DNA of 64,000 nucleotides, taken from Ananas comosus. Its lineage: Eukaryota; Streptophyta; Magnoliopsida; Poales; Bromeliaceae. Each line of letters opens with the position of its first letter. The first letter of the stretch is position 1. Under the pieces are notes generated by a model. The model was not told the DNA's origin. It worked only from the letters and a program-made list of their open reading frames with translations, and did not search any database. Below, one piece after another: positions 45,097 through 57,409 of this stretch. The stretch covers positions 10,412,334 to 10,476,333 of the forward strand of contig NC_033632.1 of assembly GCF_001540865.1 (NCBI RefSeq), written 5' to 3'. The position numbers and the translations under genes were made by a program.

Positions 45097-45661
45097 CTTA
45101 GTTAGTTAATTCGCGTTTAATTCGGGAATTATTCGCGACTTTTTCGAAAACCGAATTAAACGCCGGCATCCGAATTTTTCCAAAACATGCGTAAAAAAAC
45201 GCGTTTTTTTCAACAATAATAATCATTCGCGAATCATTCGCGATTCGTCCAAAGAAACGGCGGTTGCGGACTCGCGGCCGCGTCGTCGCCGCCATCGTCG
45301 GCGTCCTCCTCCTCCATCGCTTTCGTCGCGGAACTTTGGATCACTGTAAAATTCCTCGAAAAAAAAAATTTTCGCTAAAATTTTTTTTTCCAAACAATAG
45401 TTGTCCCTCAAATTTTTTTTGAAAAAATTATTTTATAAATTTTTGGAAAAAGAAATCGAGTTTGTGACTTGAGACTTGAAGCAGCAGTAGAAAGGCAGAG
45501 AGGAAGCAGCTAGAAATGGCCGCTGTTTGGGAAGAAGAAGAAGGAAATCGGGGCTTGGAGAACAGGATGGGACGCGTCCCACGGCCATTTGGCTCGTGGA
45601 CCGGCATGAGAGGGAGGTCCACCGTGATCTCCCTCTCATAAGTCATTAATATTTTAATATA

Positions 45662-45709
<48 letters not shown>

Positions 45710-46082
45710 TAAATTTTATTTATAAATATATATTTATTTATTATATATAGTATTCTATTTTATATAAAATATATTATATTAACATTTTATTTATAATGAT
45801 AATAAGTTTGCTATTCTTTTTACTTAATTATTTTTATTCTTATATTCTAAGAAATATGAGTATTATACTAATAGAATAAATCTTGAGAAAATAATTTTAA
45901 TTTAATAGCCGAATTTTTGATTCCGAATTTTAATTGAAGAACGTATAAATCGTATAAATCTATCCGAATAATTACCGAATCCGTTTTTTAGCCGTATTTT
46001 TCAACGAATTTCAAAATTAGAAGACGAATTTTATCCGAAATAATCCGTACCGAATTTTTGCCGAATCGAATTACTAACTATG
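45097..46082. mobile_element. hAT-like element A
   Basis: Left CTTAGTTAGTTAATTCG and right (reverse complement) CATAGTTAGTAATTCG. Exact 8-bp GTCTAGAC on both sides (45089-45096, 46083-46090). Contains a (TA)n tract at 45663-45702 and a GC-rich part near 45240-45340. No transposase read. Confidence 0.85.
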
Positions 46083-46090
46083 GTCTAGAC

Positions 46091-46637
46091 TAGGGATGCA
46101 AACTGGGCGATCTGGGGGCGGGAGCGGGGCGGGGCTCCGCCCCGACTACAAAAAGTCCGCCCCGCCTCCCACCCCGAATCCGTGACGGGTTGAAAATAGT
46201 TATCCCATAATCCACCCCGCCTTATAACCCGCTTCCCGCCGGCGCCCCGATTCCGCCCCGCCAAATAGTATTTATTTTATAAATTATAATATTATTAATA
46301 TTTTATAAATATAAATCAACAAAATTTTTAATATTAATTGATAATATTATGAAGTTATATATAATTAATAATATCAACTATAAAAATCAAAAATATCAAT
46401 TACAACTCGCAACAAAATTCAAAAATTTTAAATACATACATATGGAAAAATTTTAAAGACATGCATTCGGGACGGATTCGGGGCGGATTCGGGGCGGATC
46501 ATGGCGGGGCGGATTCCGGGCGGATCAAAAATTTTTTCGTTTCCTGCCCCGAATCCGTTTATTTCCTACCGTTTACTGCCCCATTCGGGGCGGATCGGGG
46601 CGGGAGCTCCACCACCCCGGATCCATTTGCATCCCTA
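46091..46637. mobile_element. hAT-like element B, directly next to A
   Basis: Ends TAGGGATGCAAAC and TTTGCATCCCTA; GTCTAGAC at 46083-46090 and again at 46638-46645. Same family as 27364-28003. Confidence 0.9.
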
Positions 46638-46645
46638 GTCTAGAC

Positions 46646-47220
46646 TCTAAATTTTTTGATAGGCCAAGACTGGGAATAATTAAATAGGAGGAATTAAATG
46701 ACAGTATATGTAGAATCAGAAAATAAAAATAGCAAGGGCACAAGGACAAAAATAAATATGTTTCACCATATATGTACATTTTGGTGAAAAAACAAATTAC
46801 AATATTAAAATATGTGAATCTATAAAATATTTTGTAATAATTAAACTTTACATTTTGTGGAACAATCAAACCTGACCTAATAGCAATAATAACTCGTTAA
46901 TCCCAAACCATTAGACTCTACCCGTACTCTTCCTGTTTTGATCTTGTCATCCTCGTTAGCCTATCACATACTGTTATTTTCCGAAACTCTTTTGTAAAAT
47001 CTTTCGTAGGAAAAACAAGTAGAAAATGTTTGAATTTTTCTTAACCAAAAATACTCCTCCAAACATGTATAGACATGCCATATGAACAAAGTCTCCCCTA
47101 TCTAAAGGGATAGGAATCCTTTCTGTACATATACAGTGTGGGAATCTACGGTACTATAAACAATCGTAGCATCAACCACAGCAACAAAAACGATGACGAC
47201 GACAACGACAACAAAATAGA
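46646..47220. other. Intergenic DNA
   Basis: Nothing recognised. Confidence 0.4.
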
Positions 47221-47230
47221 TTAAACAAAA

Positions 47231-47812
47231 GGCTAAATTATATAAAACCCTCCCTGTTAATATCCGTTTTTTTTACTTTTTCTCCCTGTCAATCAAAAAT
47301 CTATACTTTGCCCCCTTAAAATATAAGAAATGTTCATAGAGGGTACGATATGACAAAATGACCAAAGTACCTTCATCTTCTTCATCTCTTCCTCTCCAAT
47401 CTTGCTCATTCCGACGATGGAGGAGGGCGAGGGCGAGGCAGCAGCCGAGGGCATGTGTGTGGGCATGGATGAGGGTTTCAAGGATATTTTGGGTATAAAA
47501 AATAAGATATAAACGGAATCCTAACGAAACACTTACGGCGGGAGATAAAGTGAACATTTTTTATTTTTTAAGAGGGCAAAAGTGAACGTTTTTTATTTTG
47601 AGCTAAAGTGAACACTTACGGCGGGAGCTAAAGTAAACATTTTTTATTTTGGGTATAAAAAATAATATATAAACGGAATCCTAACGAAACATTTACGGCG
47701 AGAGCTAAAGTGAACATTTTTTGTTTTTTAAGATGGCAAAGTATAGGTTTTTGAATGACAGAAGAAGAAGTGAAAAAGCGGATATTGACAGGAGGGTTTT
47801 CTGTAATTTAGC
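47231..47812. mobile_element. MULE-like element (family F4)
   Basis: Ends GGCTAAATTATATAAAACCC and GGGTTTTCTGTAATTTAGC; exact TTAAACAAAA on both sides (47221-47230, 47813-47822), 9-10 bp. Interior units around GGCGGGAGCTAAAGT recur three to four times at 47535-47730. Confidence 0.75.
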
Positions 47813-47822
47813 TTAAACAAAA

Positions 47823-48104
47823 TGAATAATTTACTACCACACCCAATCTCCTCAAACAACAAGAATAAGACTATATAAACATCGGGAGAATATCTACAAG
47901 GTGATGAACACTAAGTACTAAATCCGAAAACTCCAAAGAAGAAGGTACTAAGAAGTATAAATCCACAACTGCAAAATATTAAATAATCAAATGACAAAGA
48001 ATAAAGTCTAAAAGAACATAAGGTTCGACCCAAAAGTCAGCTCGCTACTCATAAGGTCAAAGTTAATTAAAATCGTCCCATGCACTATCCCGAACCTCAT
48101 ATCT
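47823..48104. other. Intergenic DNA
   Basis: Nothing recognised; ends at the LTR element. Confidence 0.35.
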
Positions 48105-48930
48105 TGTTAGAACAAATGCCGCACAGAAATCTAATTATGATTTAAATGTAACTAAATTTTATTATGAAAATAAATAAATCAACTTACAGATAATCGTTAA
48201 ATCCATATAGAAAATTTGATCGATCCGGAAGCGTGCGAAGCACTGCCCTATGGCGTATTCCTGTCCTTACGTGCGGGATTAACCGGAAATAACACCCCAA
48301 GGTACGATCGGAATTTCTCATTCTGCGAGCACGATCGTGAAGAAGATTGACGAAGACTCTTTCAACTCCCAGCGATAAGAATCAATCAAAATAAAGAAAA
48401 TTGAAAAATGGAATAAACTTAAAATAAATTTTCTTTGATCCCTTTATTTTGTTTTTCCTCTGCATCATGTCACATACTGTATAAACAGTATGCATTATAT
48501 AGATGTGGGAGTTGAACGTTGGTCCACAACGTTCGACCCACGTCGCTCATAATGAGCGCCAATTAAGGAGGAATTCTACACTGTCACACTTGCACCACGT
48601 CATCAATAACAAGTCAATCATATTCCTTCTTTTCAAACGAAAGTACAATAAAAATACTTTTTTACAATCAGGATGGGACATATATTCTTAAAAGGATTAA
48701 TTTGATTGGTTTGTAACGCCACGTCACTAATATACCCGTTGCCTTCTAGAATTTTTCCCAATTAAGATGGAAAACGTCCGCTCTTTGAGCGGACGTTTCC
48801 ACTCATTTAGGAAATAAAATAATATATAAAACATATTAATTAGTTAAAATTAATAAAAGATAATAAATAAGTTAATAAGATACTAATAATAAAAGAAAGT
48901 AATTAGGAAATTTTGGATTTTACACCAACA
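48105..48930 (-). repeat. LTR 1 (3' LTR), holding a 190-bp insertion
   Basis: Same as 51531-52156 apart from 199 extra bases (190 plus a 9-bp duplication) and scattered substitutions. Shared marks: CGATCCGGAAGCGTGCGAAG and ACGTCCGCTCTTTGAGCGGA, the latter a small hairpin. Minus-strand TATA box CTATATAATGC near 48500. Confidence 0.85.
48568..48757. mobile_element. MULE-like MITE (family F5) in LTR 1
   Basis: GAGGAATTCTACACTG to CTAGAATTTTTC, flanked by exact CCAATTAAG (48559-48567, 48758-48766). LTR 2 shows the same site with a single CCAATTAAG. Confidence 0.9.
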
Positions 48931-49059
48931 ATCCCTCACAAAATTCAAAATTATCGAAATAGGAATGAAACTTAAAAATTAAAATAAATAAATGAATAAA
49001 TCACCGGGTATTTATACTATGCAGTAGGCGAGGTGTCTTTAAGGACTTAACCCCACTTA

Positions 49060-49656
49060 GGGCTTATTTGGTTCATCCATTTTGGGTATGGAATGGGAAC
49101 TGGTTTGATCAAATCCGGTTAATTTGTTTGGTTCGCATGAATCGGTTTGGAATCCCTATTCCGGACTGGAATGGGAATGTCCCATTAGCCTTCAACTTGA
49201 TTCCGGTCTTCTAGCCCGGATTGAGATTTCATTCTGGAAGCCCACTAAGTTCTCGAAGCCCATGTGACCATCTCACCCTTCTTCTCCTCACCCCTTTCTC
49301 ATAAAAAAAAAAAAAAACAACTTATCCTCTCTCAGAACCCTATCTCTAACCCACATCAATAAAAGTTCTTAAAAATAAATTTGATATTTTTTTTGGAAAA
49401 CTTATTAGAGAATAGTATTATATTTTTCATAAATTTTAAATAATATAAATTTATATTTGAGAGTAAAATTAGTATTATAGTATCCTATAATTTTTTTAGT
49501 TTGTACGAACCAAACAATGAAATGTGAATAACTCATTCCAATTTCCAATCCACAAATAAACCAAACGTCTTGGGGGAGTGGACCATTCCAATTACCATTC
49601 CAATTCATTCCCATTCCATTATCCATTCCAATTCCACTCTTGAACTAAACAAGCCC
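49060..49656. mobile_element. PIF/Harbinger-type MITE, copy 2
   Basis: Starts GGGCTTATTTGGTTCATCC, ends GAACTAAACAAGCCC; TTA on both sides (49057-49059, 49657-49659). About 600 bp, like 1795-2390. Confidence 0.85.
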
Positions 49657-50705
49657 TTAGTGTAAATAGTTTCCATCAGAAGGAATCGGAGTGAACCAGG
49701 TCTTGAACTACGTTCCTTTGGCCTTGACTTCAACTACCACACACACAGTACAGAATTCTCCGTCGCGGGTCTGTGCGTTAATGGCCATGCACAGTACCTT
49801 GATTTTTCATAAAAGCTTCTATGGATAGCCCATATCACATAGCAGCGGCCACATACGGATACTCTTATATAGGTGGTTTCCTCCAGGGATGTGTGTAGAG
49901 TCACATCTCGCGAAAATTATTGCCTTGGATCCCATTAAGAACTCTCAGCTCAACCTAATCCACTACACAGAGCACTACTCAACATAGGGATGGGATTGGA
50001 GCTAAAACTCCTATATAAAATTTGTAGAAAATGCTCTTTCGCCAACCTGACAGCTTGTTTTTACCACATTAAATCTTCTTCAAGGGATCTCCTATCACAA
50101 AGGTTGGGTTCCCATTGCAGAAAGGCCCTTTATGGGCAAAGCCCCATACCCCTCGATGATCTCAAGAGCTTAGTCCTGTTCAGGCCTTTCATTAAATAAT
50201 CTGCAAAATTTCTGATCAAATCTGACAAAATCAAATAAGTAATATTATAAAAATAACCATCTAATAAATTTATGTCTCAAAATAATTTACCTGCCAATCT
50301 TAGAATTTGCAAAATTCGTTTCCAAGATGAACACTAGGATAAAATCACGAGAGCAATTATAATATCAAAATTTATCAAACTGATAAAAGAGTAACCCCCA
50401 CAAGTTCTGAAATATATCAGAATTTAAAAATATGGCCTTAATCATGTCTAACAGAATTTGGGTCAACAATAAATAGATGGCACAAACAGAATAAAATGAT
50501 ATACTGTAACCAATGTATAAAATACTTAAATGTAACAAATATAGTGACAACTAAGAGATGATATTATAGGTTAGACAATGCTGGTATGAATGCATCCGTA
50601 CACATAAACTAAATTTACTGTAGTGAACTCTCCTCTTTTTTTTCTTTTTTTTTTTACCAAAGAATTTTTTTCCCTTTTTTAAAATCCCGTAGAAAAAACA
50701 GTGAA

Positions 50706-50766
<61 letters not shown>

Positions 50767-50773
50767 CAAAATA
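49657..50773. other. Interior of the LTR element
   Basis: 49660-50200 is moderately GC-rich without a meaningful frame. A (TA)n tract lies at 50711-50760. Confidence 0.4.
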
Positions 50774-51284
50774 TACTACAAACAAAAACGTATATGCGAC
50801 ACTTTTAAATGTAGGTACAGTTAAAAAAGTACTACTAGCTAAAATTACCGACACTTTTAAAAAGTTTGCTATATGGGGTCGCTAGGTATATAGTGACAGT
50901 TAAAGAGTGTCGCTATAACCTAAAAAAGTGCTGCTAATTTACCAACACTTATTTAAGCATTTAACAACCGCCAAAACTCTATCTCGTTGGCTGTGGTGGC
51001 GGAGGAGGACGACAGTAAAGGCTTTTCGTCTAGAATTTCAGTGGATTGAGTGAAGAGAGAAGAAAAGATAGTAATTGATTTTTCTCTTTTTTTTTTCTTT
51101 TCTGTTTGTAATCGGGCCAAGTGGACTGGGTGTGGTGGGTTGAGTAGAGTAATCTTTTATTTTTGGTTGGATTGGGCTTTATATTTAGGCATTAGTAGAT
51201 GTGTTTTTAAGTTTTAGCATAAATAGGACACTTACTCAAAAGTGTCCCAAACATGTGTCCCTATAACCTAATTCTGTTGTAGTA
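50774..51284. mobile_element. CACTA-like non-autonomous element
   Basis: Ends TACTACAAACAAAAACG and CTAATTCTGTTGTAGTA, a T in place of the first C of CACTA; ATA on both sides as a 3-bp duplication. Subterminal words such as GACACTTTT and GTGTCGCTATAACC repeat. Confidence 0.6.
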
Positions 51285-51530
51285 ATAGCTACAGTAAAGG
51301 CAATTTTTAAAAAAACAATAATCACCAAATAAATTGTAACTTTAATAATAAATTAAATAATATGCAATTATAGGTTAAAGTGTTAATCCCGAAAAAATTT
51401 ATGTTTGAATGCCAATCATACAAACAATTTAACAAGTAAATTATATGCATATAAAATTAATTTAATACGGATTAGCATTTGTTAGACTGTTGAATTTTTA
51501 ATCACAATCAGATTGAAATAAGCCTTAGAT

Positions 51531-52156
51531 TGTTGGAACAAATGCCGCACAGAAATCTAATTGTGATTTAAATCTAACTAAATTTTATTATGAAAATAAA
51601 TAAATCAACTTACAGATAATCGCTAAATCCAAATAGAAAATTTGATCGATCCGGAAGCGTGCGAAGCACTGCCCTAAGGCGTATTCCCGTCCTTACGTGC
51701 GGGATTAACCGGAAATAACACCCCAAGGTACGACCGGAATTCCTTATTCTGCGAGCACGATCGTGAAGAAGGTTAACGAAGACTCTTTCAACTCCCAGCG
51801 ATAAGAATCAATTAAAATAAAGAAAATTGGAAAATAGAATAAACTTAAAATAAATTTTCATTGATCCCTTTATTTTGTTTTTTCTCTGCATCATGCCACA
51901 TAGTGTATAAACAGTAGCATTATATAGATGTGGGAGTTGAACGTTGGTCCACAACGTTCGACCCACGTCGCTCATAATCAGCGCCAATTAAGATGGAAAA
52001 CGTCCGCTCTTTGAGCGGACGTTTCCACTCATTTAGGAAATAAAATAATATATAAAACATATTAATTAGTTAAAATTAATAAAGGATAATAAATAAGTTA
52101 ATAAGATAATAATAATAAAAGAAAGTAATTAGGAAATTTTGGATTTTACACCAACA
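51531..52156 (-). repeat. LTR 2 (5' LTR)
   Basis: 626 bp from TGTTGGAACAAATGCCGCAC to TTTTACACCAACA. Acts as the empty site for the F5 insertion in LTR 1. Confidence 0.85.
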
Positions 52157-53107
52157 TATCCAGTGTCATTTGTAGAAAGACGAGAAATTTATACGATCAT
52201 CTAGATAATTCTCATGAGTCTCACAACCCAACAGTGACACCTATCAGCATGTAGTGGCATTCCAGTAGAATGAAATACTGAACCTCTTGGTGCAGTTACC
52301 GTATGATACAGTGTTTCTATCTAGAGTTCCGACTAGACGAAGGTCATGAAATAACTCGTCAAACTCCATTGTCTGTCATATGTCAAATTTATTCGTCTCG
52401 AGTTTCTAATATTGAAAATTTTTTTCCACTATTAACTCTGCCCTAACCAAGATTTTCTAAACTCGGTCTAATAATCACATAGGGCTAACGTCCGTATCTA
52501 CCAAAGAAGATAAATTCCATATAAGTGCACACCATGTTCCTACAATGCAGCCAACATGCACCGTAAGGACCCGAATGGGTAGGGACAAGTGTATATACAG
52601 CCAAACTACAGTAATCTTATTGTGAATAGCCGAGACACCGCAGGTCAAAGGACCGGTCACACCACTGCAACATACATAAGTCACTAACGAGTGAGTAGAC
52701 ATCCAAATGACTTCTCGCGTTGGTCATGCTCGGTATCTTTGTTCTCTAACAACCACCTGGATATTCGTTTCGATGTTCCTATACTATTAACTCGAGACTC
52801 GTCTACCCAAAAAGAGGAAGCGACCTATGCACTAATCTCACCTGATTAATTACTGTCCCGATGATAATCCATCGATCGGGAGCATTTAGGAATTAACTAT
52901 CAATGACACATGTCTCAATTCTCAACTCTTGAAAATATATTTCATTATCTTATTAATTTTTTTGACGATTTATGGACACATAAACAATATGAATGGAAAT
53001 AAGAATCCAAATTTATTCATAATATTTTAAAGTCAAATATAAATTTTTGTTCTTAAAAGAATATATGTCTCGATCTGATTGGCTTTTAGGGTGTACATCT
53101 AACAGAA
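52157..53107 (-). repeat. Probable large retrotransposon derivative fragment
   Basis: The minus strand begins TGTTAGATGTACACCC near 53107. GC-moderate text with no frame (for example CAGGTCAAAGGACCGGTCAC) resembles non-coding interiors of LARD-type elements as I remember them. Only one end is seen; the element above may have inserted into it. Confidence 0.3.
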
Positions 53108-54085
53108 CACTTCTTACGGCGATGGTACCATTAGAAACTATTTTATATAGTTAATTCTCACGCAATATTGTTGGTTTTTTTTTAGAAGTTCTTCGTCCTC
53201 CGTGGGTGATCGAGATCAGGCGATTGCACAGTAGCTAGTTTTCCTTTTTTTTTTCTCTTTTTTTTTTGGTGCTTCTAGAGGTGGGTCCTTTTGTAGAATA
53301 TTAAAATTTTGAGAAGTTGTTCAATTGGACTAAACTTGTAATAGTACATGTTCGATCAGTAGTTATAATAGAATAATAATTTTATATTTTGATACTCCAA
53401 CTCGTAGGAAATCCTTGTTGTTTATATTAGTTGATTTGTTGTAGTCGTTGCTTCATATGCGTGGGTGGTCCTTATGTATACGACAGATCTGGACCACGCT
53501 ATACGTGACCAGAGAATAACAACAAGTATATATGCAATATTATATAGAGAGCAACTACTGTATATTTTATATTATTTAATAATAAAATATATAAACCATA
53601 TAGTTTACGCATATGTTCCATGAGCTTTTGCTTTAAGCTCATGGACCACTTCAAAATTCCTTCAGTGGACATTATATATGCATATGCATGTGTCGTTATG
53701 TTCGAGAGCTGTTTTCGTTTTTCACTTTTTTGAGTGAAAAAAATGGAACTTTTGTGTTTGGAAAAATTTGCGAACTTATTTTTAAAAAAAATATATTTTT
53801 ACGATTAGCCAAACAATTAAAAATTTATCGCTAAGTGTGTATGTAGTTTCACGTAAAAGTTATCCTAAAAATATTTTTTCTAGCTTTTGATTTGGCATAA
53901 AATAATTTATTTTATAAAATTTATTTAACGATTTTGAGGAAAAAAAAAAAAAAGCTTTTCGTGAGCAAGAAAGGCGACTGAGGGAATCCATCACATCGGT
54001 GTCCATTATGTGAGGGCTCGTGGACCGCATGAGTGGTCCACACTGGACCACCACGGAAGGGTGAAATATTATTATATATATTTTA
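53108..54085. other. Intergenic DNA with a repeat shared with 59893-60090
   Basis: The start (ACTTCTTACGGCGATGGTAC, then ATATAGTTAATTCTCACGCA) is a diverged match to 59903-59960. No gene. Confidence 0.4.
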
Positions 54086-54094
54086 TATTTTTAT

Positions 54095-56326
54095 GGTTAA
54101 TTTGTATAAAAAATTCACTTATTTTGAGCTTTTGCAAAATCGGGTCACCTTTTTCGTTTTTGCAGATTCGGTCCGCTTTTTCAGCAAACTGATCAAAATA
54201 CCCTTATACCTTTTTCTCTCTCTTCTTTTTTTTCTCTCATTCTTTTTTTCTTTCTCTTCCCAGAGAGCGGCCTCGCCCGCACACCCCCGCACCTTCCTCG
54301 TCTCCGACCCTCCTCCACCGTTTCCGACGACGACGCCTCTCTCGCCCTTTCCCGTCCTTCTCGTCATCTCCCTCTCCTTCCTTCTCTGCCGCCTCCGACG
54401 ACGACGTATCTTCGCCGGCGCCGACAATATGCCGGTGCATCCTTACCCTCACCTGCACACCCCTGCACTATCCTCGCCTCCGACCCTGCCGACGTCGCGT
54501 CGCGACTCTTTTTTTTTTTTTTCCTCTTCGACTCTCCTCCACTGTCTCCGACGACGACGCTTCTCTTGCCCTTCTCCGCCCTTCTCGTTCTCTCCCTCTC
54601 CCTCCTCCTATGCCGTCTCCGACAACGATACATCTTCGCCGGCACCGACACCGACACCGACACCGTGGAGGTCACTGCGATGCTGCAGCCTCGAAGCGGG
54701 GGGTTCTTAGCGGCATCGTCGCCGGCGCCGCGGAGAGGGGTAACCAAAAAAAATTATAAAAGAAGCAAAAAAAAAAGATTAAAAAATATAGAAAAAGAAG
54801 GATGAATATGAAATTGCATCGTTAATTGCAAAAAAAAATTATAAGTTGCACTACTTAAGATGTAAAATACAGCTTTAAAATAAAAATTAAACTCTTTAAA
54901 CGAATCTTTGGGAGATATTTACACTGTTTCTCCTCTTATTGCACTCTTTCAAATGTAAACTGCACACACCAAGATAAAAATTACACTCTTTAAACGAAAG
55001 TTGCACTGTTTCTTCTCTTGTTACATCATTTCTCCTCTTGTTACACTATTTTTTATCTTAAATTGCACCCCTTTAAGAGATATTTATACTGTTTCTCCTC
55101 TTGTTGCACTATTTTTTCTCTTGTTGCACTATTTTTCCTTTTGTTACACTATTTTTATCTTAAACTGCATCCTTTAAGAGAAGAAACAGTATACCAAGAG
55201 AAGAAATAGTACAACAAGAGGAAAAACAGTGCAACAAGAGGAGAAACAGTATAAATATCTCTTAAATGAGTGCAGTTTAAGATAAAAAATAGTGTAACAA
55301 GAAGAGAAATGGTGCAACAAGAGGAGAAACAGTGTAATTTTTGTTTAAAGAGTGTAACTTTTATCTTAATGGATGTAGTTTACATCTGAAAGAGTGCAAT
55401 AAGAGGAGAAACAGTGTAAATATCTCCCAAAGAGTGTAATTTTTGTTTAAAAAGTGTAATTTTCATCTTAAAGCTGCAGTTTACATTTTAAGTAATACAA
55501 CTTATAATTTTTTTTTCAGTTAACGATGCAATTTCATCTTCATCCTTATTTTTCTATAATTTTTTATCTTTTTTTTTCTTGCTTTTTTTATAATTCTTTT
55601 GGTCACCCCTCTCTGCCAACGGCGACGGCGCCGGCGGCGCTGCCGCTAAGGACCCCCCTGCTCCGATGCTGCAACGCCGCAGTGACCTCCACGGTGTCGG
55701 CGCCGGCGCCGAGATGCATCGTCGTCGGAGGCGGCAGAGGAGGAGGAAGAGGGAGATGACAAGAAGGGCGGAAGAGGGCAAAAGAGGCGTCGTCGTCGGA
55801 AACAGTGGAGGAGAGTCGAAGAGGAAAAAAAAAGAGTCAGGAGGCCTCGGCAGGGTCGGAGGCGAGGAAGGTGCAGGGGTGTGCAGGCCAGGGTAAGGAT
55901 GCGCCGGCATATTGTCGGCGCCTGCGAAAATGCGTCGTCGTCGGAGGCAGCAGAGAAGGAAGGAGAGGGCGAGGATGAGAAGGACGGGCAAGGGCGATAG
56001 AGGCGTCGTCGTCGGAAACGGTGGAGGAGAGTCGGAGAGGAAAAAAAAAAAAGTCGCGGTGCGGCCTCGACATGGTCGGAGACGAGGAAGGTGCGGGGGT
56101 ATGCGAACGAGGGTAAGGATGCGCCGAACAAGCCGCCTCATCCGCCTTCGCCGCTCTCTGGGAAGAGAAAGAAAAAAAGAACGAGAGAAAAAAAAGAGGA
56201 GAGAGAAAAAGGTATAAGGGTATTTTGGTCAGTTTGCTGAAAAAGCGGACCGAATCTGCAAAAATGAAAAAGGTGGCCCAATTTTGCAAAAGCCCAAAAT
56301 AAGTGTATTTTTTATGCAAATTGACC
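54095..56326. mobile_element. MULE-like giant foldback (family F1), copy 2
   Basis: Ends GGTTAATTTGTATAAAAA and TTTTTTATGCAAATTGACC; exact 9-bp TATTTTTAT (54086-54094, 56327-56335). 2232 bp that folds on itself about position 55170: the TIR, the GC-rich arms (54265-54735 against 55615-56160) and the central TGTTTCTCCTCTTGTT units all have inverted partners. Open frames up to 225 codons come from GC-rich low complexity and are not genes. Confidence 0.9.
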
Positions 56327-56400
56327 TATTTTTATTTATGAATATATATAATTTCTTATATAATATTGTATACTTACTATTGCATATAATATATATATGT

Positions 56401-56640
56401 ATAGAGTTACTGTGCTATCGGAAGAATAAAGTCGTTGGTGTTTTCGATTTTTTAGCCATTTGATCAAAAATTCTATGGTTGGGATAATAGCAGTCCCCTT
56501 AGGGCCGTTGACTGATCCCCATTGGTTAATAATATTAGAAATGATCAATGGGGTTGATTTAAGGGCTAAAAAATCAAAAGCACCAACTACTTTATGTTTC
56601 CGATAGCATACCAACTACTATATGCTTATCAATTTATAAT
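56401..56640. repeat. MITE family C, copy 8
   Basis: GAGTTACTGTGCTATCGGAA to CCGATAGCATACC with the family interior. Confidence 0.6.
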
Positions 56641-57404
56641 ATAATATAAATTTAATATATTATATATATAGTATAATAATTATTATATATAAATAATATA
56701 TAATATATATAATAAAAATTTTATTTATTTATTTTCTTTAAACAAACAGGTGCGACTGAATTTTTTTTTTTCTATAAATCACACACTAAAATATGTAAAA
56801 AGAAATTTCCACCAAATTTTTTTTTTCCAGTTTCAAAAGGCAAAAGTGATTTTGATGGGTAATCATTAATAAATTCCTGGGAATAACTTTTAAAATAATT
56901 AAATTTTCGCGGAGTCCCCTTCCAATAATTAAATTTTTAGAATAATCAAATTCCTGGGAAGCAACTCAAAAACTTTTAAAAAAGTAGGCTTTAGACTTTA
57001 GACACAGCATATGTCAATTCTTTATTCATCTAATTATTATTCCGTGTAACATTCATCTAATTATTATTCTTTAAATTTTAGGTTATTTTAAACCGATTAT
57101 TCAATTTTTTAATTTTACTATCCAACTTTTCAGTTTGTTTGATTTGAATCGGTTGAATGATATTTTAACTTCAAATTTTAAATTCGTCAGTTATATTTAC
57201 CGATTTTGTTAGTGTAATGCATGCAATTTGCATCTGTAAATTCATTAAACTAAAACATTAACTTAAATTTTAAAGTTAAATTATTATTGACCGATTCAAA
57301 TCAAATAAATTGAAAGGCTGAGCAATAAAATTAAAATTTTGAAAAGTGGGGTAGTTGATTCAAATTGTTCATAGCTGAGATAACTTTTATATGTTTCTGC
57401 TGAT
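56641..57404. other. AT-rich intergenic DNA
   Basis: 57170-57310 contains a loose inverted repeat (CCGATTCAAATCAAATAAAT and its inverse near 57130). No gene. Confidence 0.4.
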
Positions 57405-57409
57405 TTATT

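Larger units (their letters stand above)
48105..52156 (-). mobile_element. LTR retrotransposon without recognised coding sequence
   Basis: Two LTRs in direct orientation bound about 2.6 kb. Flanks TATCT and TATCC agree in 4 of 5. On the minus strand each LTR begins TGTTGGTGTAAAATCC and ends in TTCCAACA or TTCTAACA; GTGAGGGAT stands just before the 3' LTR as a polypurine tract, so the element is read on minus. The interior has no gag or pol frame, so it is a derivative moved by another element's proteins. A Harbinger MITE and a CACTA-like element lie inside. Confidence 0.75.

Noticed and set aside
54033..56319. Several frames of 160-225 codons on both strands
   Set aside because: All lie in the GC-rich inverted arms of the F1 foldback, are Pro/Ser/Arg-rich, begin in the TIR and repeat in mirror image.
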